Part shown: positions 26,179 through 34,893 of the stretch, piece by piece
Numbering within the stretch: position 1 is the first letter of the stretch
How the letters are laid out: each line of letters starts with the position of its first letter
Assembly: GCA_052379845.1 (NCBI GenBank)
Contig: JBQTCF010000021.1
Source: Roseinatronobacter sp052379845
Lineage (GTDB): Bacteria; Pseudomonadota; Alphaproteobacteria; Rhodobacterales; Rhodobacteraceae
Length of the DNA: 64,000 nucleotides
Strand: one strand, 5' to 3'
Notes under the pieces: generated by a model
Databases searched by the model: none
Told to the model about the DNA's origin: nothing
Seen by the model: only the letters and a program-made list of their open reading frames with translations
Translations under genes and position numbers: made by a program

Positions 26179-27486
26179 ATGCCACAGAAAGAACGCGGGC
26201 TTATCGAACTTTACAATGACGATCCCGAACGCGCGGAATATCTGGTTTTCGGGCGCAAGGCGGGGCCGGACCGGCGCGGGTTTCTGCGCGGGGCGGGGCT
26301 GGCCTCTATGGGGGCGGTGCTGGGCACGACCATTCCCTTCAGCGCCAATATGCCTGCGGGCCTGATGCCTGCCGCGCTGGCCGAAACCATCAATGAATTC
26401 AGCATCGACTCCAAACATGCCGATATGATCGTGCATAACGACCGGCCCATGAATGTCGAAGCGGCCGCGCATCTGCTCGATGACGACATCACACCCGCGG
26501 CGCATCACTTCATCCGCAACAACGGGTCGATGCCCATGCCCATGAGCAAGGCTGACTGGCGGCTGAAAATCGACGGCGAGGTGAATGAGGAGCTGGAGCT
26601 GTCCTATGACCAGCTGATGAATGATTTTGAACTGGTCACCATGCAGGCGCAGCTTGAATGTGGCGGCAACGGGCGCGCGGGCTTCAACCCGCTGCCGCGT
26701 GGCAATCCGTGGTCCATCGGGGCCATTGGCAATGCAGAATGGACAGGTGTTCGGTTGCGCGACATTCTGCGCCGCGCGGGGCTGAAGCCGTCGGCGGTGT
26801 ATACGGGCCATTTCAGCTATGATGACCATTTGTCGGGCGACCCTGACCGTCAATCCATTTCGCGCGGCGGCCCGATCGACAAGATGATGGACCCCAGCAC
26901 CATCATCGCGCTGAAGATGAACGGCGCGGATATTCCCATTGAACACGGCTATCCAGCGCGCATCGTGGCCCCCGGCTGGGCGGGGTCGGTCAGCCAGAAA
27001 TGGGTCACCCGCATCTGGGTGCGCGACCGCGAACATGACGGGCCGGGCATGACGGGGCTTAGCTACCGCATCCCGCGCTATCCTGTCGAAGCAGGGGCAG
27101 AAGTCCCGCATGAGGATATGATGGTCATGGGGTCCATGATCGTGAAATCCGCCATCACCAACCCTGTGGCGGGCGCCGAAACGCGTGCGGGCGCGCCTTT
27201 TGCCATTCGCGGGCAGGCCTGGGCCGGGGACAATCATGTGGTGAAGATGGAAACCTCGATCGATTTTGGCGCGACATGGCAGGTGGCACAGGTCCACGCG
27301 CCCGCCAACCGCTATGCGTGGCAGCGCTGGGAACAGACAGTCATTCCGCCCATGGCCGGCTATTACGAGGTATGGGCCCGCGCGACCGACAATCAGGGCA
27401 ACAGCCAGCCCATGGTTGTGCCCGGCTGGAACCCGCGCGGGTATCTGAACAATGCGTGCCACCGCATCCATTTTACCGCCGTGTAA
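26179..27486 (+). CDS. sorA: Sulfite dehydrogenase molybdopterin subunit (SorA-like)
   Basis: This is a periplasmic sulfite oxidase-family molybdoenzyme of 435 residues that would oxidise sulfite to sulfate. A twin-arginine signal (GPDRRGFLRGAGLASMGAVLG, Arg32-Arg33) exports the folded protein. The molybdenum-binding Cys is Cys161 in QLECGGNGR, and the C-terminal dimerisation domain is present (VKMETSIDFGATWQVAQV, WARATDNQGNSQP). I chose the ATG at 26179, ten bases after GGGAGG; an ATG at 26149 is in frame but lacks a good site. The next gene is a c-type cytochrome, as in SorAB of Starkeya. SoxC of the Sox system is a close relative, but no other sox genes are present. Confidence 0.88.
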   Translation: MPQKERGLIELYNDDPERAEYLVFGRKAGPDRRGFLRGAGLASMGAVLGTTIPFSANMPAGLMPAALAETINEFSIDSKHADMIVHNDRPMNVEAAAHLLDDDITPAAHHFIRNNGSMPMPMSKADWRLKIDGEVNEELELSYDQLMNDFELVTMQAQLECGGNGRAGFNPLPRGNPWSIGAIGNAEWTGVRLRDILRRAGLKPSAVYTGHFSYDDHLSGDPDRQSISRGGPIDKMMDPSTIIALKMNGADIPIEHGYPARIVAPGWAGSVSQKWVTRIWVRDREHDGPGMTGLSYRIPRYPVEAGAEVPHEDMMVMGSMIVKSAITNPVAGAETRAGAPFAIRGQAWAGDNHVVKMETSIDFGATWQVAQVHAPANRYAWQRWEQTVIPPMAGYYEVWARATDNQGNSQPMVVPGWNPRGYLNNACHRIHFTAV

Positions 27487-27501
27487 GGACAGCAAACCAA
27501 C

Positions 27502-27855
27502 ATGAAAACCCTGACTTCAACTTGCGGGGCGGCCTTGGCCGCCGCCCTGCTCACTTTGGGCGCGCCGGTGCAGGCCAGCCCCGAGGAGCCGCGAATCACT
27601 TCCCTTGCCGATGTCCCGGAGGATTTCGAGTTCTACCCCCTGCCCCCCGGTGAAGGGGTAGACGAAGTGTATTACAGCTGCATCGCCTGCCACAGCCTGC
27701 GCACCGTCACCAATGGCGGCTATTCACGGCGCGTGTGGGATGAGTTGCTGGACTGGATGGTTGCCGATCAGGGCATGATGGACCCTGAACCCGACATACG
27801 CGAAGTGCTGCTGGACTATCTGTCCACCTATATCGGCGAAGACTGGGAAGGCTAG
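27502..27855 (+). CDS. sorB: Monohaem cytochrome c, sulfite dehydrogenase subunit (SorB-like)
   Basis: This small secreted cytochrome of 117 residues would accept electrons from SorA and pass them to the respiratory chain. Residues 1-25 are a signal peptide (MKTLTSTCGAALAAALLTLGAPVQA). The single haem site is CIACH (Cys60, Cys63, His64), and a Met ligand is likely within MVADQGMMDP. The LPPGEGVDEVYYSC lead matches SorB-like proteins. It is 15 bases behind sorA with its own ATG, so the two form one operon. Confidence 0.85.
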   Translation: MKTLTSTCGAALAAALLTLGAPVQASPEEPRITSLADVPEDFEFYPLPPGEGVDEVYYSCIACHSLRTVTNGGYSRRVWDELLDWMVADQGMMDPEPDIREVLLDYLSTYIGEDWEG

Positions 27856-28028
27856 CCCACCCTGTTCGGGTCATGGTCATGGTTGTAGCCAAGGCACAGG
27901 CGCGCCCCATTCGCACGGGCGCGCCTGTTCTTTTACGAGGGTGCCGCCGCAGACCACTTGCACGCAAGCTGGCGCCGCGCGATATGGGACAGGGAACACA
28001 ACACCCGCAACCGGACTGGAACGCCTTG

Positions 28029-29063
28029 ATGCCTATGCGCACACAAATCGCCTATTGGGGTATTGCCAGCCTTGGCTTCATTGCCCTGCTATGGGTCATG
28101 GGCGATGTGTTGCTGCCCTTTGTGACAGGGGCCGCGATTGCGTATTTCCTGAACCCTGTGGTGTCGCGCCTGACGCAATCGGGCGTGCCGCGTGTTCTGG
28201 CAGTGGCGGGGTTGATGTGTCTGGCGCTGGGGGTGGTTGTGCTGGCGGGGCTGTTGGTCATTCCCGCCGTAACCGCGCAGCTTGTGCAGTTCAGCGAAAC
28301 CGCGCCCGACCTGCTGCGGCAGGCGCAGGCGTTTCTGACGCAATATTTCCCCGATCTGGAAGAGACGCTGCAAACATCGCTTGCCGCCATGGGCGAGGCC
28401 AGCCGCGACCGCGGTGCCGCCCTTGCGCAAGGTCTGCTGCGCGGGGTGTCGGGGGTGGTCAGTGCAGTTGTGTTTCTTGTCATCACGCCGGTTGTCGCGT
28501 TTTACCTTTTGCTGGACTGGCCGCGTGTCATGCGCGGGGCGGACGATCTGCTGCCGCGCCAGCACGCGCCCACGCTGCGCAGCCTTGGCGCGGATGTGGA
28601 CCTTGCCATTGCGGGCTTTGTGCGCGGTCAGGTGACCGTATGCCTGATTCTGGCGGCCTATTACGCCAGCGCGCTGGGGCTGGCGGGGCTGGATTTCGGG
28701 CTGGCCATCGGGGTGGTGGCGGGGTTGATTTCCTTCATCCCCTATATCGGTGCCATTGTGGGCGGGGTTCTGGCCATTGGCGTGGCGCTGTGGCAATTCT
28801 GGGGCGAGCCGGGCATGATTGCCGCAGTGGTCGCCATTTTTGCCGTGGGGCAGGTGCTGGAAGGCAATATTCTGGTGCCGCGCATTGTGGGAAATTCCGT
28901 GCGGTTGCACCCTGTTTGGCTGTTGTTCGCCGTGTCGGCCTTTGGCAGTCTGCTTGGATTTACCGGTATGTTGATTGCCGTGCCGGTAGCGGCGGCGATT
29001 GGGGTTCTGGTGCGCTTCGGGATCGCGCAATACCAAAACAGCGCGCTTTACAGGCAGGAGTGA
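28029..29063 (+). CDS. AI-2E family membrane protein
   Basis: This 344-residue protein belongs to the AI-2E (PerM) family, with about eight membrane segments. It opens with QIAYWGIASLGFIALLWVMGDVLLPFVTGAAIAYFLNPVVSRL and holds the family's long amphipathic middle and the GLDFGLAIGVVAGLISFIPYIGAIVGG and QVLEGNILVPRIVGNSVRLHPVWLLFAV motifs. I chose the start MPMRTQIAYWG to match the family; open frame extends upstream to 27873. Despite the family name, most members do not carry autoinducer-2, and some are thought to be ion antiporters. It sits six bases before hdaA, probably in one operon. Confidence 0.85.
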   Translation: MPMRTQIAYWGIASLGFIALLWVMGDVLLPFVTGAAIAYFLNPVVSRLTQSGVPRVLAVAGLMCLALGVVVLAGLLVIPAVTAQLVQFSETAPDLLRQAQAFLTQYFPDLEETLQTSLAAMGEASRDRGAALAQGLLRGVSGVVSAVVFLVITPVVAFYLLLDWPRVMRGADDLLPRQHAPTLRSLGADVDLAIAGFVRGQVTVCLILAAYYASALGLAGLDFGLAIGVVAGLISFIPYIGAIVGGVLAIGVALWQFWGEPGMIAAVVAIFAVGQVLEGNILVPRIVGNSVRLHPVWLLFAVSAFGSLLGFTGMLIAVPVAAAIGVLVRFGIAQYQNSALYRQE

Positions 29064-29069
29064 CAGACC

Positions 29070-29768
29070 ATGACATCCCCGCCCTTGCGCGCCGGACAAA
29101 TCCACCTGCCGCTGGCGCTGCCCACTTCCTATGGGCGGGCGGATTTCGTGCCCGCACCGTGCAATGCCCAAGCGCTGCACATGATCACACAAGGCAACTG
29201 GCCTGCGGGCAAACTGGTTCTGACAGGGCCAGAAGGGGCGGGGAAGACCCATTTGCTGCATGTCTGGGGCGCAGAACATAACGCGGCATTGCTGCGCGCG
29301 CGCGATCTGGACAACGCGGATGTGCCTGCCCTGGCACAGTGCGGGCGCGTGGCGCTGGATGATGCCCATCAGGTTGCAGGCCACCCCGCACGCGAAGCGG
29401 CGCTGTTTCATTTGCACAACCTGCTGGCGGCAGGGGGCGGGGATGTGCTGCTGACGGCCCGCGCGCCCGTGCGCGATTGGGGCCTGTGCCTGCCGGATCT
29501 GGCGTCACGGTTGCAGGCAGCGGCGCATGTGGGGCTGGCCGCCCCCGATGACGCATTACTGGCGGCGGTGCTGACCAAATTGTTTGCAGACCGGCAAGTG
29601 ACTGTGCCTGACACGCTGATCCCCTATCTGCTGGCGCGGATGGAACGGTCCCTTGGCGGGGCACAGGCGCTTGTCGCACGGCTGGATGCCGAAGCGCTGG
29701 CGCGCAAGAAGCCCATTTCGCGCAGTCTGGCAGCCGAAATTCTGAACGACCTGGACGATCCCGAATAA
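29070..29768 (+). CDS. hdaA: DnaA-related regulator of replication initiation
   Basis: HdaA is the alphaproteobacterial Hda-type protein that stimulates ATP hydrolysis by DnaA on the sliding clamp after initiation; 232 residues. It opens with a clamp-binding peptide-like QIHLPLALPTSYGRADFVPAPCN. Walker A is GPEGAGKTH (residues 53-61), and the Walker B region is VALDDAHQ. The C-terminal lid domain has LPYLLARMERSLGGAQALVARLDAEALARKKPISRSLA-like sequence with the DnaA-type RMERS. It lacks a DNA-binding domain IV, as expected. It lies between an AI-2E gene and a META-domain gene, with ppk1 next. Confidence 0.88.
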   Translation: MTSPPLRAGQIHLPLALPTSYGRADFVPAPCNAQALHMITQGNWPAGKLVLTGPEGAGKTHLLHVWGAEHNAALLRARDLDNADVPALAQCGRVALDDAHQVAGHPAREAALFHLHNLLAAGGGDVLLTARAPVRDWGLCLPDLASRLQAAAHVGLAAPDDALLAAVLTKLFADRQVTVPDTLIPYLLARMERSLGGAQALVARLDAEALARKKPISRSLAAEILNDLDDPE

Positions 29769-29861
29769 GTGAGCGCGGCGCATTTCGCGCGCCCCCCTCT
29801 TGTGTGCGGCACGGGCGCTGCATAAGCTTCATGAAGTCCATTTTTCATGCCGGAGGCCGCC

Positions 29862-30812
29862 TTGATCCGTTTCTTTGCACTGTGCATTTTCCTGCTGTCC
29901 GGCCTGTCCAGCGCCCCCGCCGCTTTTGCAGAGGACTCGCTGCGCCTGATTGCCGGGCAAGTCACAGTGCTGGAACGACTGGCCCTGCCCGATGACGCGG
30001 TGCTGATGGTCGATATCAGCGACCAGACCGATACAAGTGTGGCCAGTTTCCGCCAGCCCACGGATGGCGCCCAAAGCCCGTTTGCCTTCGAAATTGAAGC
30101 GCCGGCGGATCAGGCGCTGGTGTTGCGCGCGGGTCTGCGCGCGCTGGATGACGTGGTGTGGCTGACCGAACCTGTGGTTATCGCCGCCGGGGCGGACGCG
30201 CTGGACCTTGGCCCCATCCGCGCCCTGCGCACCCCGCCCATGGGGTTTGCATCCCTGCTGGCATGCGGCACCCAGTTGGTTGAGCTGGGCTTCTTGCCTG
30301 ATGATGTGCGCCTGCGGTTCAATGAACAGCTGATCGTCATGACGCCCGCGCCTGCCGCGTCGGGCGCGCTGTTCACCGCCCCGGACACCCCTGCCACGTC
30401 CATTCACATAAAAGGCGACACGGCGCTGTTGCGCATTGACGGGGCGGAACTGGCCGAATGCATGCTGATGCGCCCGGAATTTGACATCACCCAAGGGGTC
30501 TGGAACATTACGGCCATCGGGGACAAGGCAGCGGTGTTCCCGTCCCGCACGGAACTTGTCTTCTACCCTGACGGCCGCATGAGTGCGACAGTGGGCTGCA
30601 ACAGGTTGATTGGCGGGTATCGGCGGCATGGCGGCATCTTGTCTTTCGGGCAGATTGCCAGCACGCGCATGGCCTGCCCTGATGGCATGATGGACCAGGA
30701 ACAGCGCTTCACCACAATGTTGCGCCGCGTGGACGGCTACCGCGTTGCGCCCGACAGCGGCAGGCTGACATTGCTGGCAGGGGGGCAACCTGTCATTTCC
30801 GCCCGCCGTTAA
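29862..30812 (+). CDS. Secreted YbaY/META-domain protein
   Basis: This protein of about 316 residues has a signal peptide (IRFFALCIFLLSGLSSAPAAFA). An N-terminal YbaY-like domain follows (LRLIAGQVTVLERLALPDDAVLMVDISD). A C-terminal META (HslJ-like) domain is also present (WNITAIGDKAA, ELVFYPDGRMSATVGCNRLIGGYRRHGGILSFGQIASTRMACPDGMMDQEQRFTTML). Cys pairs in the META part could form a disulfide. I prefer the TTG at 29862, five bases after GGAGG; an in-frame ATG at 29847 would add five residues. Function in envelope stress or heat tolerance is suggested for relatives but not shown. Confidence 0.75.
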   Translation: MIRFFALCIFLLSGLSSAPAAFAEDSLRLIAGQVTVLERLALPDDAVLMVDISDQTDTSVASFRQPTDGAQSPFAFEIEAPADQALVLRAGLRALDDVVWLTEPVVIAAGADALDLGPIRALRTPPMGFASLLACGTQLVELGFLPDDVRLRFNEQLIVMTPAPAASGALFTAPDTPATSIHIKGDTALLRIDGAELAECMLMRPEFDITQGVWNITAIGDKAAVFPSRTELVFYPDGRMSATVGCNRLIGGYRRHGGILSFGQIASTRMACPDGMMDQEQRFTTMLRRVDGYRVAPDSGRLTLLAGGQPVISARR

Positions 30813-30865
30813 CGCCCCCTTCTGGCCGCAATAAAACTGTCACATTCCAGCGCTATCAGGACGCC

Positions 30866-33049
30866 ATGACCCAGACCATTCGTTCCGCAAATTTCCTGAA
30901 CACCCCGTTTCCGGCGGCACAAACGCTTGACGGGTTCGACCCCAGCGGGCCGGAACGGTTTTTCAACCGTGAAATGTCATGGCTGGCCTTCAACTGGCGG
31001 GTGCTGGAAGAGGCTATGAACCCCCGTGTTCCCCTGCTGGAACGGGTGCGGTTCCTGTCCATTTCAGCGGCCAATCTGGATGAATTCTACACTGTGCGGG
31101 TTGCGGGCTTGCGGCAACTGGCACGCGCGGGCAACAGCACCCCGTCCGATGACGGGCGCACCCCGGCGGAACAGTTGGTCATGATCAATGACGACGCCCG
31201 CCGCCTGATGGAAAAACAACAAGACGTGTGGTCCGTTCTGCGCCCCCTTCTGGCGGAAGCGGGCATGGCCATTCTGTCGCATCAGGACCTGACACCAGAT
31301 GACCATGCCGTGGTGGCGCAGTATTTTCTTGAAAACGTGTTTCCGGTGCTGTCACCGCTGGCCATTGACCCCGCGCACCCGTTCCCGTTCATCCCGAATG
31401 CGGGGTTTTCGCTGGCCATGGAACTGGAAGACAAGCGCGGGCGCAAGCTGAATGCGCTGGTGCCCGTGCCCGGCCAGATTGACCGTTTCCTGCGCCTGCC
31501 CGGTGGTAGCATCCGCATGCTGCCCCTTGAGGAACTGATCCTTGCGGAAATGAACAGCCTGTTCCCCGGCTACAGGCTGCTGGGGTCGTGCACATTTTCC
31601 GTGCTGCGCGACAGCGATCTGGAAGTTGAAGAAGAAGCCGAAGATCTGGTGCGCGAATTCGAAGTGGCGCTGAAACGCCGCCGCAGGGGCGAAGTTGTGC
31701 GCATGAAGATTTCCGCAGGTGCCCCGCGGGATTTGCGCGATATGGTCATGGAAGAACTGGAAGTGTCCGACACCGAAGTGGTCGAGGTGCAAGGCATCAT
31801 GGGAATTTCCACCCTGAAGGAACTGGTGGTCGATGACCGCCCCGACCTGATGTGGCCGGGTTTCACCCCGCGCGTGCCCGAACGGGTGCAAGACCACCAT
31901 GGCGACATGTTCGCCGCCATTCGCCAGAAAGATATGCTGCTGCACCACCCCTATGAAACTTTCGACATGGTGGTGCGTTTTCTGGAACAGGCCGCGCGCG
32001 ACCCCGATGTGCTGGCCATCCGCCAAACCCTGTATCGCACATCGCGCAACAGCCCCATTGTGGCGGCGCTGTGCGAAGCCGCCGAAGCGGGCAAATCCGT
32101 AACTGCGCTGGTTGAACTGAAAGCGCGCTTTGACGAAGCCGCGAATATCCGCCAGTCGCGCAGGCTGGAGCGTGCGGGCGCGCATGTGGTGTACGGGTTC
32201 GTGAACTACAAGACCCATGCGAAAATCAGTGCCGTGGTGCGCCGCGAAGGCGACAGGCTGGTAACCTATACCCATTTCGGGACCGGAAATTACCACCCCA
32301 TCACCGCGCGTATCTATACTGACCTGTCGCTGTTCACCTGTGACGCGGCGCTGGGGCGCGATGCGACGCGCGTGTTCAATTATGTGTCCGGCTATGCCGA
32401 ACCCGCCTTGCTGGAAAATCTGGCGATTTCGCCCATAAGCCTGAAGCAGCGCCTGCTGCAAATGATCGCCGTCGAGGCAGAGCACGCCCATGCAGGCCGC
32501 CCCGCACAGATCTGGGCGAAGATGAATTCCATCATCGACCCTGATGTGATTGACGCGCTGTATGACGCCAGCCGCGCAGGGGTGGAAATCAGCCTCGTTG
32601 TGCGCGGCATTTGCGGGTTGCGGCCGGGCATCAAGGGCTTGTCCGAGAATATTCGCGTAAAATCCATCGTGGGCCGGTTTCTGGAGCATTCGCGCATTGT
32701 GTGTTTCGGCAACGGCGCGGGCCTGCCATCGGAACAGGCGCGGGTGTTCATATCGTCCGCCGACTGGATGGGGCGCAATCTGGTGCGGCGGGTGGAAACG
32801 CTGGTGGAAATCAACAACCCCACGGTCAAGGCGCAGATCGTGCGGCAGGTGATGGCCGCGAATCTGGCGGATGAGGCGCAAAGCTGGGTTCTGCAACCCG
32901 ATGGCCCTGCCCTGCGTGTCCTGCCCCGCGAGGGCGAGGAGCGCCGCCTGTTCAACTGCCACCGTTTCTTCATGGAAAACCCGTCCCTGTCGGGGCGCGG
33001 GTCCGCAGGGGCCGAAGATGTGCCTGAACTGACCCATGACGATGACTGA
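30866..33049 (+). CDS. ppk1: Polyphosphate kinase 1
   Basis: PPK1 makes polyphosphate from ATP reversibly; 727 residues, the usual length. The N-terminal domain opens with RFFNREMSWLAFNWRVLEEAMNP and the PLD-like catalytic core follows. The autophosphorylated His is His451 in FVNYKTHAKISAVVRR, and a second conserved segment is VVRGICGLRPGIKGLSENI. The protein continues to an intact C-terminal domain. The usual partner exopolyphosphatase gene (ppx) is not behind it; a terminator and the oppositely oriented dapD are. The ATG is not preceded by a strong ribosome site. Confidence 0.96.
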   Translation: MTQTIRSANFLNTPFPAAQTLDGFDPSGPERFFNREMSWLAFNWRVLEEAMNPRVPLLERVRFLSISAANLDEFYTVRVAGLRQLARAGNSTPSDDGRTPAEQLVMINDDARRLMEKQQDVWSVLRPLLAEAGMAILSHQDLTPDDHAVVAQYFLENVFPVLSPLAIDPAHPFPFIPNAGFSLAMELEDKRGRKLNALVPVPGQIDRFLRLPGGSIRMLPLEELILAEMNSLFPGYRLLGSCTFSVLRDSDLEVEEEAEDLVREFEVALKRRRRGEVVRMKISAGAPRDLRDMVMEELEVSDTEVVEVQGIMGISTLKELVVDDRPDLMWPGFTPRVPERVQDHHGDMFAAIRQKDMLLHHPYETFDMVVRFLEQAARDPDVLAIRQTLYRTSRNSPIVAALCEAAEAGKSVTALVELKARFDEAANIRQSRRLERAGAHVVYGFVNYKTHAKISAVVRREGDRLVTYTHFGTGNYHPITARIYTDLSLFTCDAALGRDATRVFNYVSGYAEPALLENLAISPISLKQRLLQMIAVEAEHAHAGRPAQIWAKMNSIIDPDVIDALYDASRAGVEISLVVRGICGLRPGIKGLSENIRVKSIVGRFLEHSRIVCFGNGAGLPSEQARVFISSADWMGRNLVRRVETLVEINNPTVKAQIVRQVMAANLADEAQSWVLQPDGPALRVLPREGEERRLFNCHRFFMENPSLSGRGSAGAEDVPELTHDDD

Positions 33050-33065
33050 GGCTGCATAATGCGCG

Positions 33066-33099
33066 CAGAAAAAAGGCGCGCCGTTCTGGCGCACCTTTT
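33066..33099. terminator. Bidirectional terminator between ppk1 and dapD
   Basis: The stem AAAAGG(C)GCGCC with GGCGC(A)CCTTTT encloses the loop GTTCT. The A-run on one side and T-run on the other allow it to end both converging transcripts. It occupies most of the 76-base gap between the two stops. Confidence 0.75.
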
Positions 33100-33125
33100 C
33101 GGTGTCATGCCTTCGGGCGGCAGGG

Positions 33126-33956
33126 TCAGTCGCGCAACAATTCGTTGATGCCGGTCTTGGACCGTGTTTGCGCATCCACGCGCTTGACGATGACCGCGCA
33201 ATACAGGTTCACCCCGTTCTTCGATGGCATGGTGCCCGACACGACCACCGAATAGGGCGGCACTTCGCCATAGGTGACCGCGCCGGTTTCGCGGTCCACA
33301 ATCTTGGTGGATTTGCCGATATAGACGCCCATCCCCAGAACGGACCCTTCGCGGATGATGCACCCTTCCACAACTTCCGACCGCGCCCCAATGAAGCAAT
33401 TGTCTTCAATGATGGTGGGACCGGCCTGCATGGGTTCCAGAACCCCGCCAATGCCCACACCGCCCGACAGATGGACATTCTTGCCGATCTGCGCGCAGCT
33501 GCCCACTGTGGCCCATGTGTCCACCATGGTGCCGCTGTCCACATAAGCGCCAAGGTTCACGAAAGACGGCATCAGCACCACGCCGGGCGCGATATAGGCG
33601 GATTTGCGCACCACGCAGTTGGGCACTGCGCGAAACCCTGCTGCGCGCCATTGCTGCGCATCCCAGCCCTTGAACTTGCTGTCCACCTTGTCCCACCAGC
33701 CGCCCCCCTGCGGGCCGCCCGATTGGGGTTCCATATCCTTGATGCGAAAGCCCAGCAGCACCGCTTTCTTCGCCCATTGGTTCACATGCCACGCGCCCGT
33801 GTCGCGCCGTTCGGCCACGCGCAAGGTGCCGTTGTCCAATGCGTCCAGCGTCGCTTCAATGGCGTCGCGCGTGGCACCGCCGGTGTCTGGGGTGATGCTG
33901 TCGCGGGCATCCCACGCGGCTTCGATTGCGGTTTCAAGCGCGGCAGTGTCGGTCAT
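33126..33956 (-). CDS. dapD: Tetrahydrodipicolinate N-succinyltransferase
   Basis: DapD transfers succinate from succinyl-CoA to tetrahydrodipicolinate in the lysine/diaminopimelate pathway; cytoplasmic, 276 residues. The left-handed beta-helix hexapeptide repeats are visible (SAYIAPGVVLMPSFVNLGAYVDSGTMVDTWATVGSCAQIGKNVHLSGGVGIGGVLEP), followed by the EDNCFIGARSEVVEG segment. The start at 33956 fits the family and has AGAGGAATGGAG upstream. The diaminopimelate it helps make feeds the same cell wall built by murC/murG in this window. Confidence 0.96.
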   Translation of the reverse strand: MTDTAALETAIEAAWDARDSITPDTGGATRDAIEATLDALDNGTLRVAERRDTGAWHVNQWAKKAVLLGFRIKDMEPQSGGPQGGGWWDKVDSKFKGWDAQQWRAAGFRAVPNCVVRKSAYIAPGVVLMPSFVNLGAYVDSGTMVDTWATVGSCAQIGKNVHLSGGVGIGGVLEPMQAGPTIIEDNCFIGARSEVVEGCIIREGSVLGMGVYIGKSTKIVDRETGAVTYGEVPPYSVVVSGTMPSKNGVNLYCAVIVKRVDAQTRSKTGINELLRD

Positions 33957-34046
33957 CGGGGACTCCATTCCTCTGGTCATCGGTTGGGCTTGGCTATAGC
34001 CTTGGGGCGAACAAACCGCAACTTCCCCGCGCGATCGGAGGCCCTT

Positions 34047-34874
34047 TTGAACGAGAACCCCAAATACCGTATCTTTCCTGACGCAAGCGAAGACATCCAG
34101 CACTGGGACGACATTCCCGATACGGCACAAACGCGCCATCCTGCCTATCGTCTGGCATTTGCCGACAAGGATTTCATGCTGCGCGATGAATTGCGCCCTG
34201 TGCGGCTGCAACTGGAATTGCTGAAGCCCGAATTGCTGATGAATGAACGCGGTATCCGGTCAACAATCGTCATGTTCGGGGGCGCGCGCATTCCCCGCCC
34301 CGAAGCTGCCGGGCAGGCCAGCACCCCCACCCTTGCGGGGCTTGCGCGGTTTTATGACGAAGCGCGCGAATTTGCCCGCCTGATGACATTGCGATCCGTG
34401 CAAAGCTACGGGCGCGAGGATGTGATTGCCACAGGCGGCGGCCCCGGTGTGATGGAGGCAGGCAATCGCGGTGCCAAGGATGCGGGCGGCATGTCCATTG
34501 GCCTGAATATCGTGTTGCCGCATGAACAGGCGCCGAATTCATATGTCACGCCTGACCTGTGCTTCAACTTCCATTACTTCGCCATCCGCAAGATGCATTT
34601 CCTGATGCGCGCCAAGGCGATTGCAGTGTTTCCGGGCGGGTTTGGCACGCTGGACGAATTGTTTGAAACGCTGACGCTGATCCAGACAGAACGCATGCGC
34701 AAAATGCCCTTCGTGCTGTTCGGGCGCGACTTCTGGCAGAAGATCATCAACTGGGACGCGCTGGCGGACGCGGGCACCATCAACCCCGAAGACCTGAATT
34801 TGTTTCATTTCGTCGAAACTGCGGCCGAGGCGATCGAGATTATCGACACTTTCAAGCCTGACGGGTGTGATTAA
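34047..34874 (+). CDS. LOG-family nucleotide 5'-monophosphate glycosylase-like protein
   Basis: This 275-residue protein is a TIGR00730/LOG-type enzyme. Members remove ribose 5'-phosphate from nucleotide monophosphates, and plant-type ones release cytokinins. The catalytic motif PGGFGTLDE is at residues 196-204, and MEAGNRGAKDAGGMSIGLNIVLP and the opening VMFGGARIPRP fit the fold. The start is read as TTG at 34047, five bases after GGAGG; no ATG suits, and the upstream open frame is antisense to dapD. It is divergent from dapD. The long N-terminal arm of about 70 residues is typical of the bacterial type II LOG group. Substrate is unknown. Confidence 0.85.
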   Translation: MNENPKYRIFPDASEDIQHWDDIPDTAQTRHPAYRLAFADKDFMLRDELRPVRLQLELLKPELLMNERGIRSTIVMFGGARIPRPEAAGQASTPTLAGLARFYDEAREFARLMTLRSVQSYGREDVIATGGGPGVMEAGNRGAKDAGGMSIGLNIVLPHEQAPNSYVTPDLCFNFHYFAIRKMHFLMRAKAIAVFPGGFGTLDELFETLTLIQTERMRKMPFVLFGRDFWQKIINWDALADAGTINPEDLNLFHFVETAAEAIEIIDTFKPDGCD

Positions 34875-34893
34875 CGAAAAAGGGGCGGATTTT

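Noticed and set aside
26179..27855. Reading the sulfite dehydrogenase pair as soxCD of a Sox thiosulfate system
   Set aside because: No soxXYZAB genes are present, and the cytochrome has a single haem as in SorB, whereas SoxD is larger with two.
28029..29063. Quorum-sensing (autoinducer-2) exporter
   Set aside because: The family name is historical; no luxS or AI-2 gene is nearby, so the label is kept to the family only.
31352..33175. A 607-codon open frame antisense to ppk1, and similar long antisense frames opposite cox, secY and nrdJ genes
   Set aside because: They mirror strongly coding GC-rich genes, lack ribosome sites and have no protein-like motifs; they are composition artefacts.
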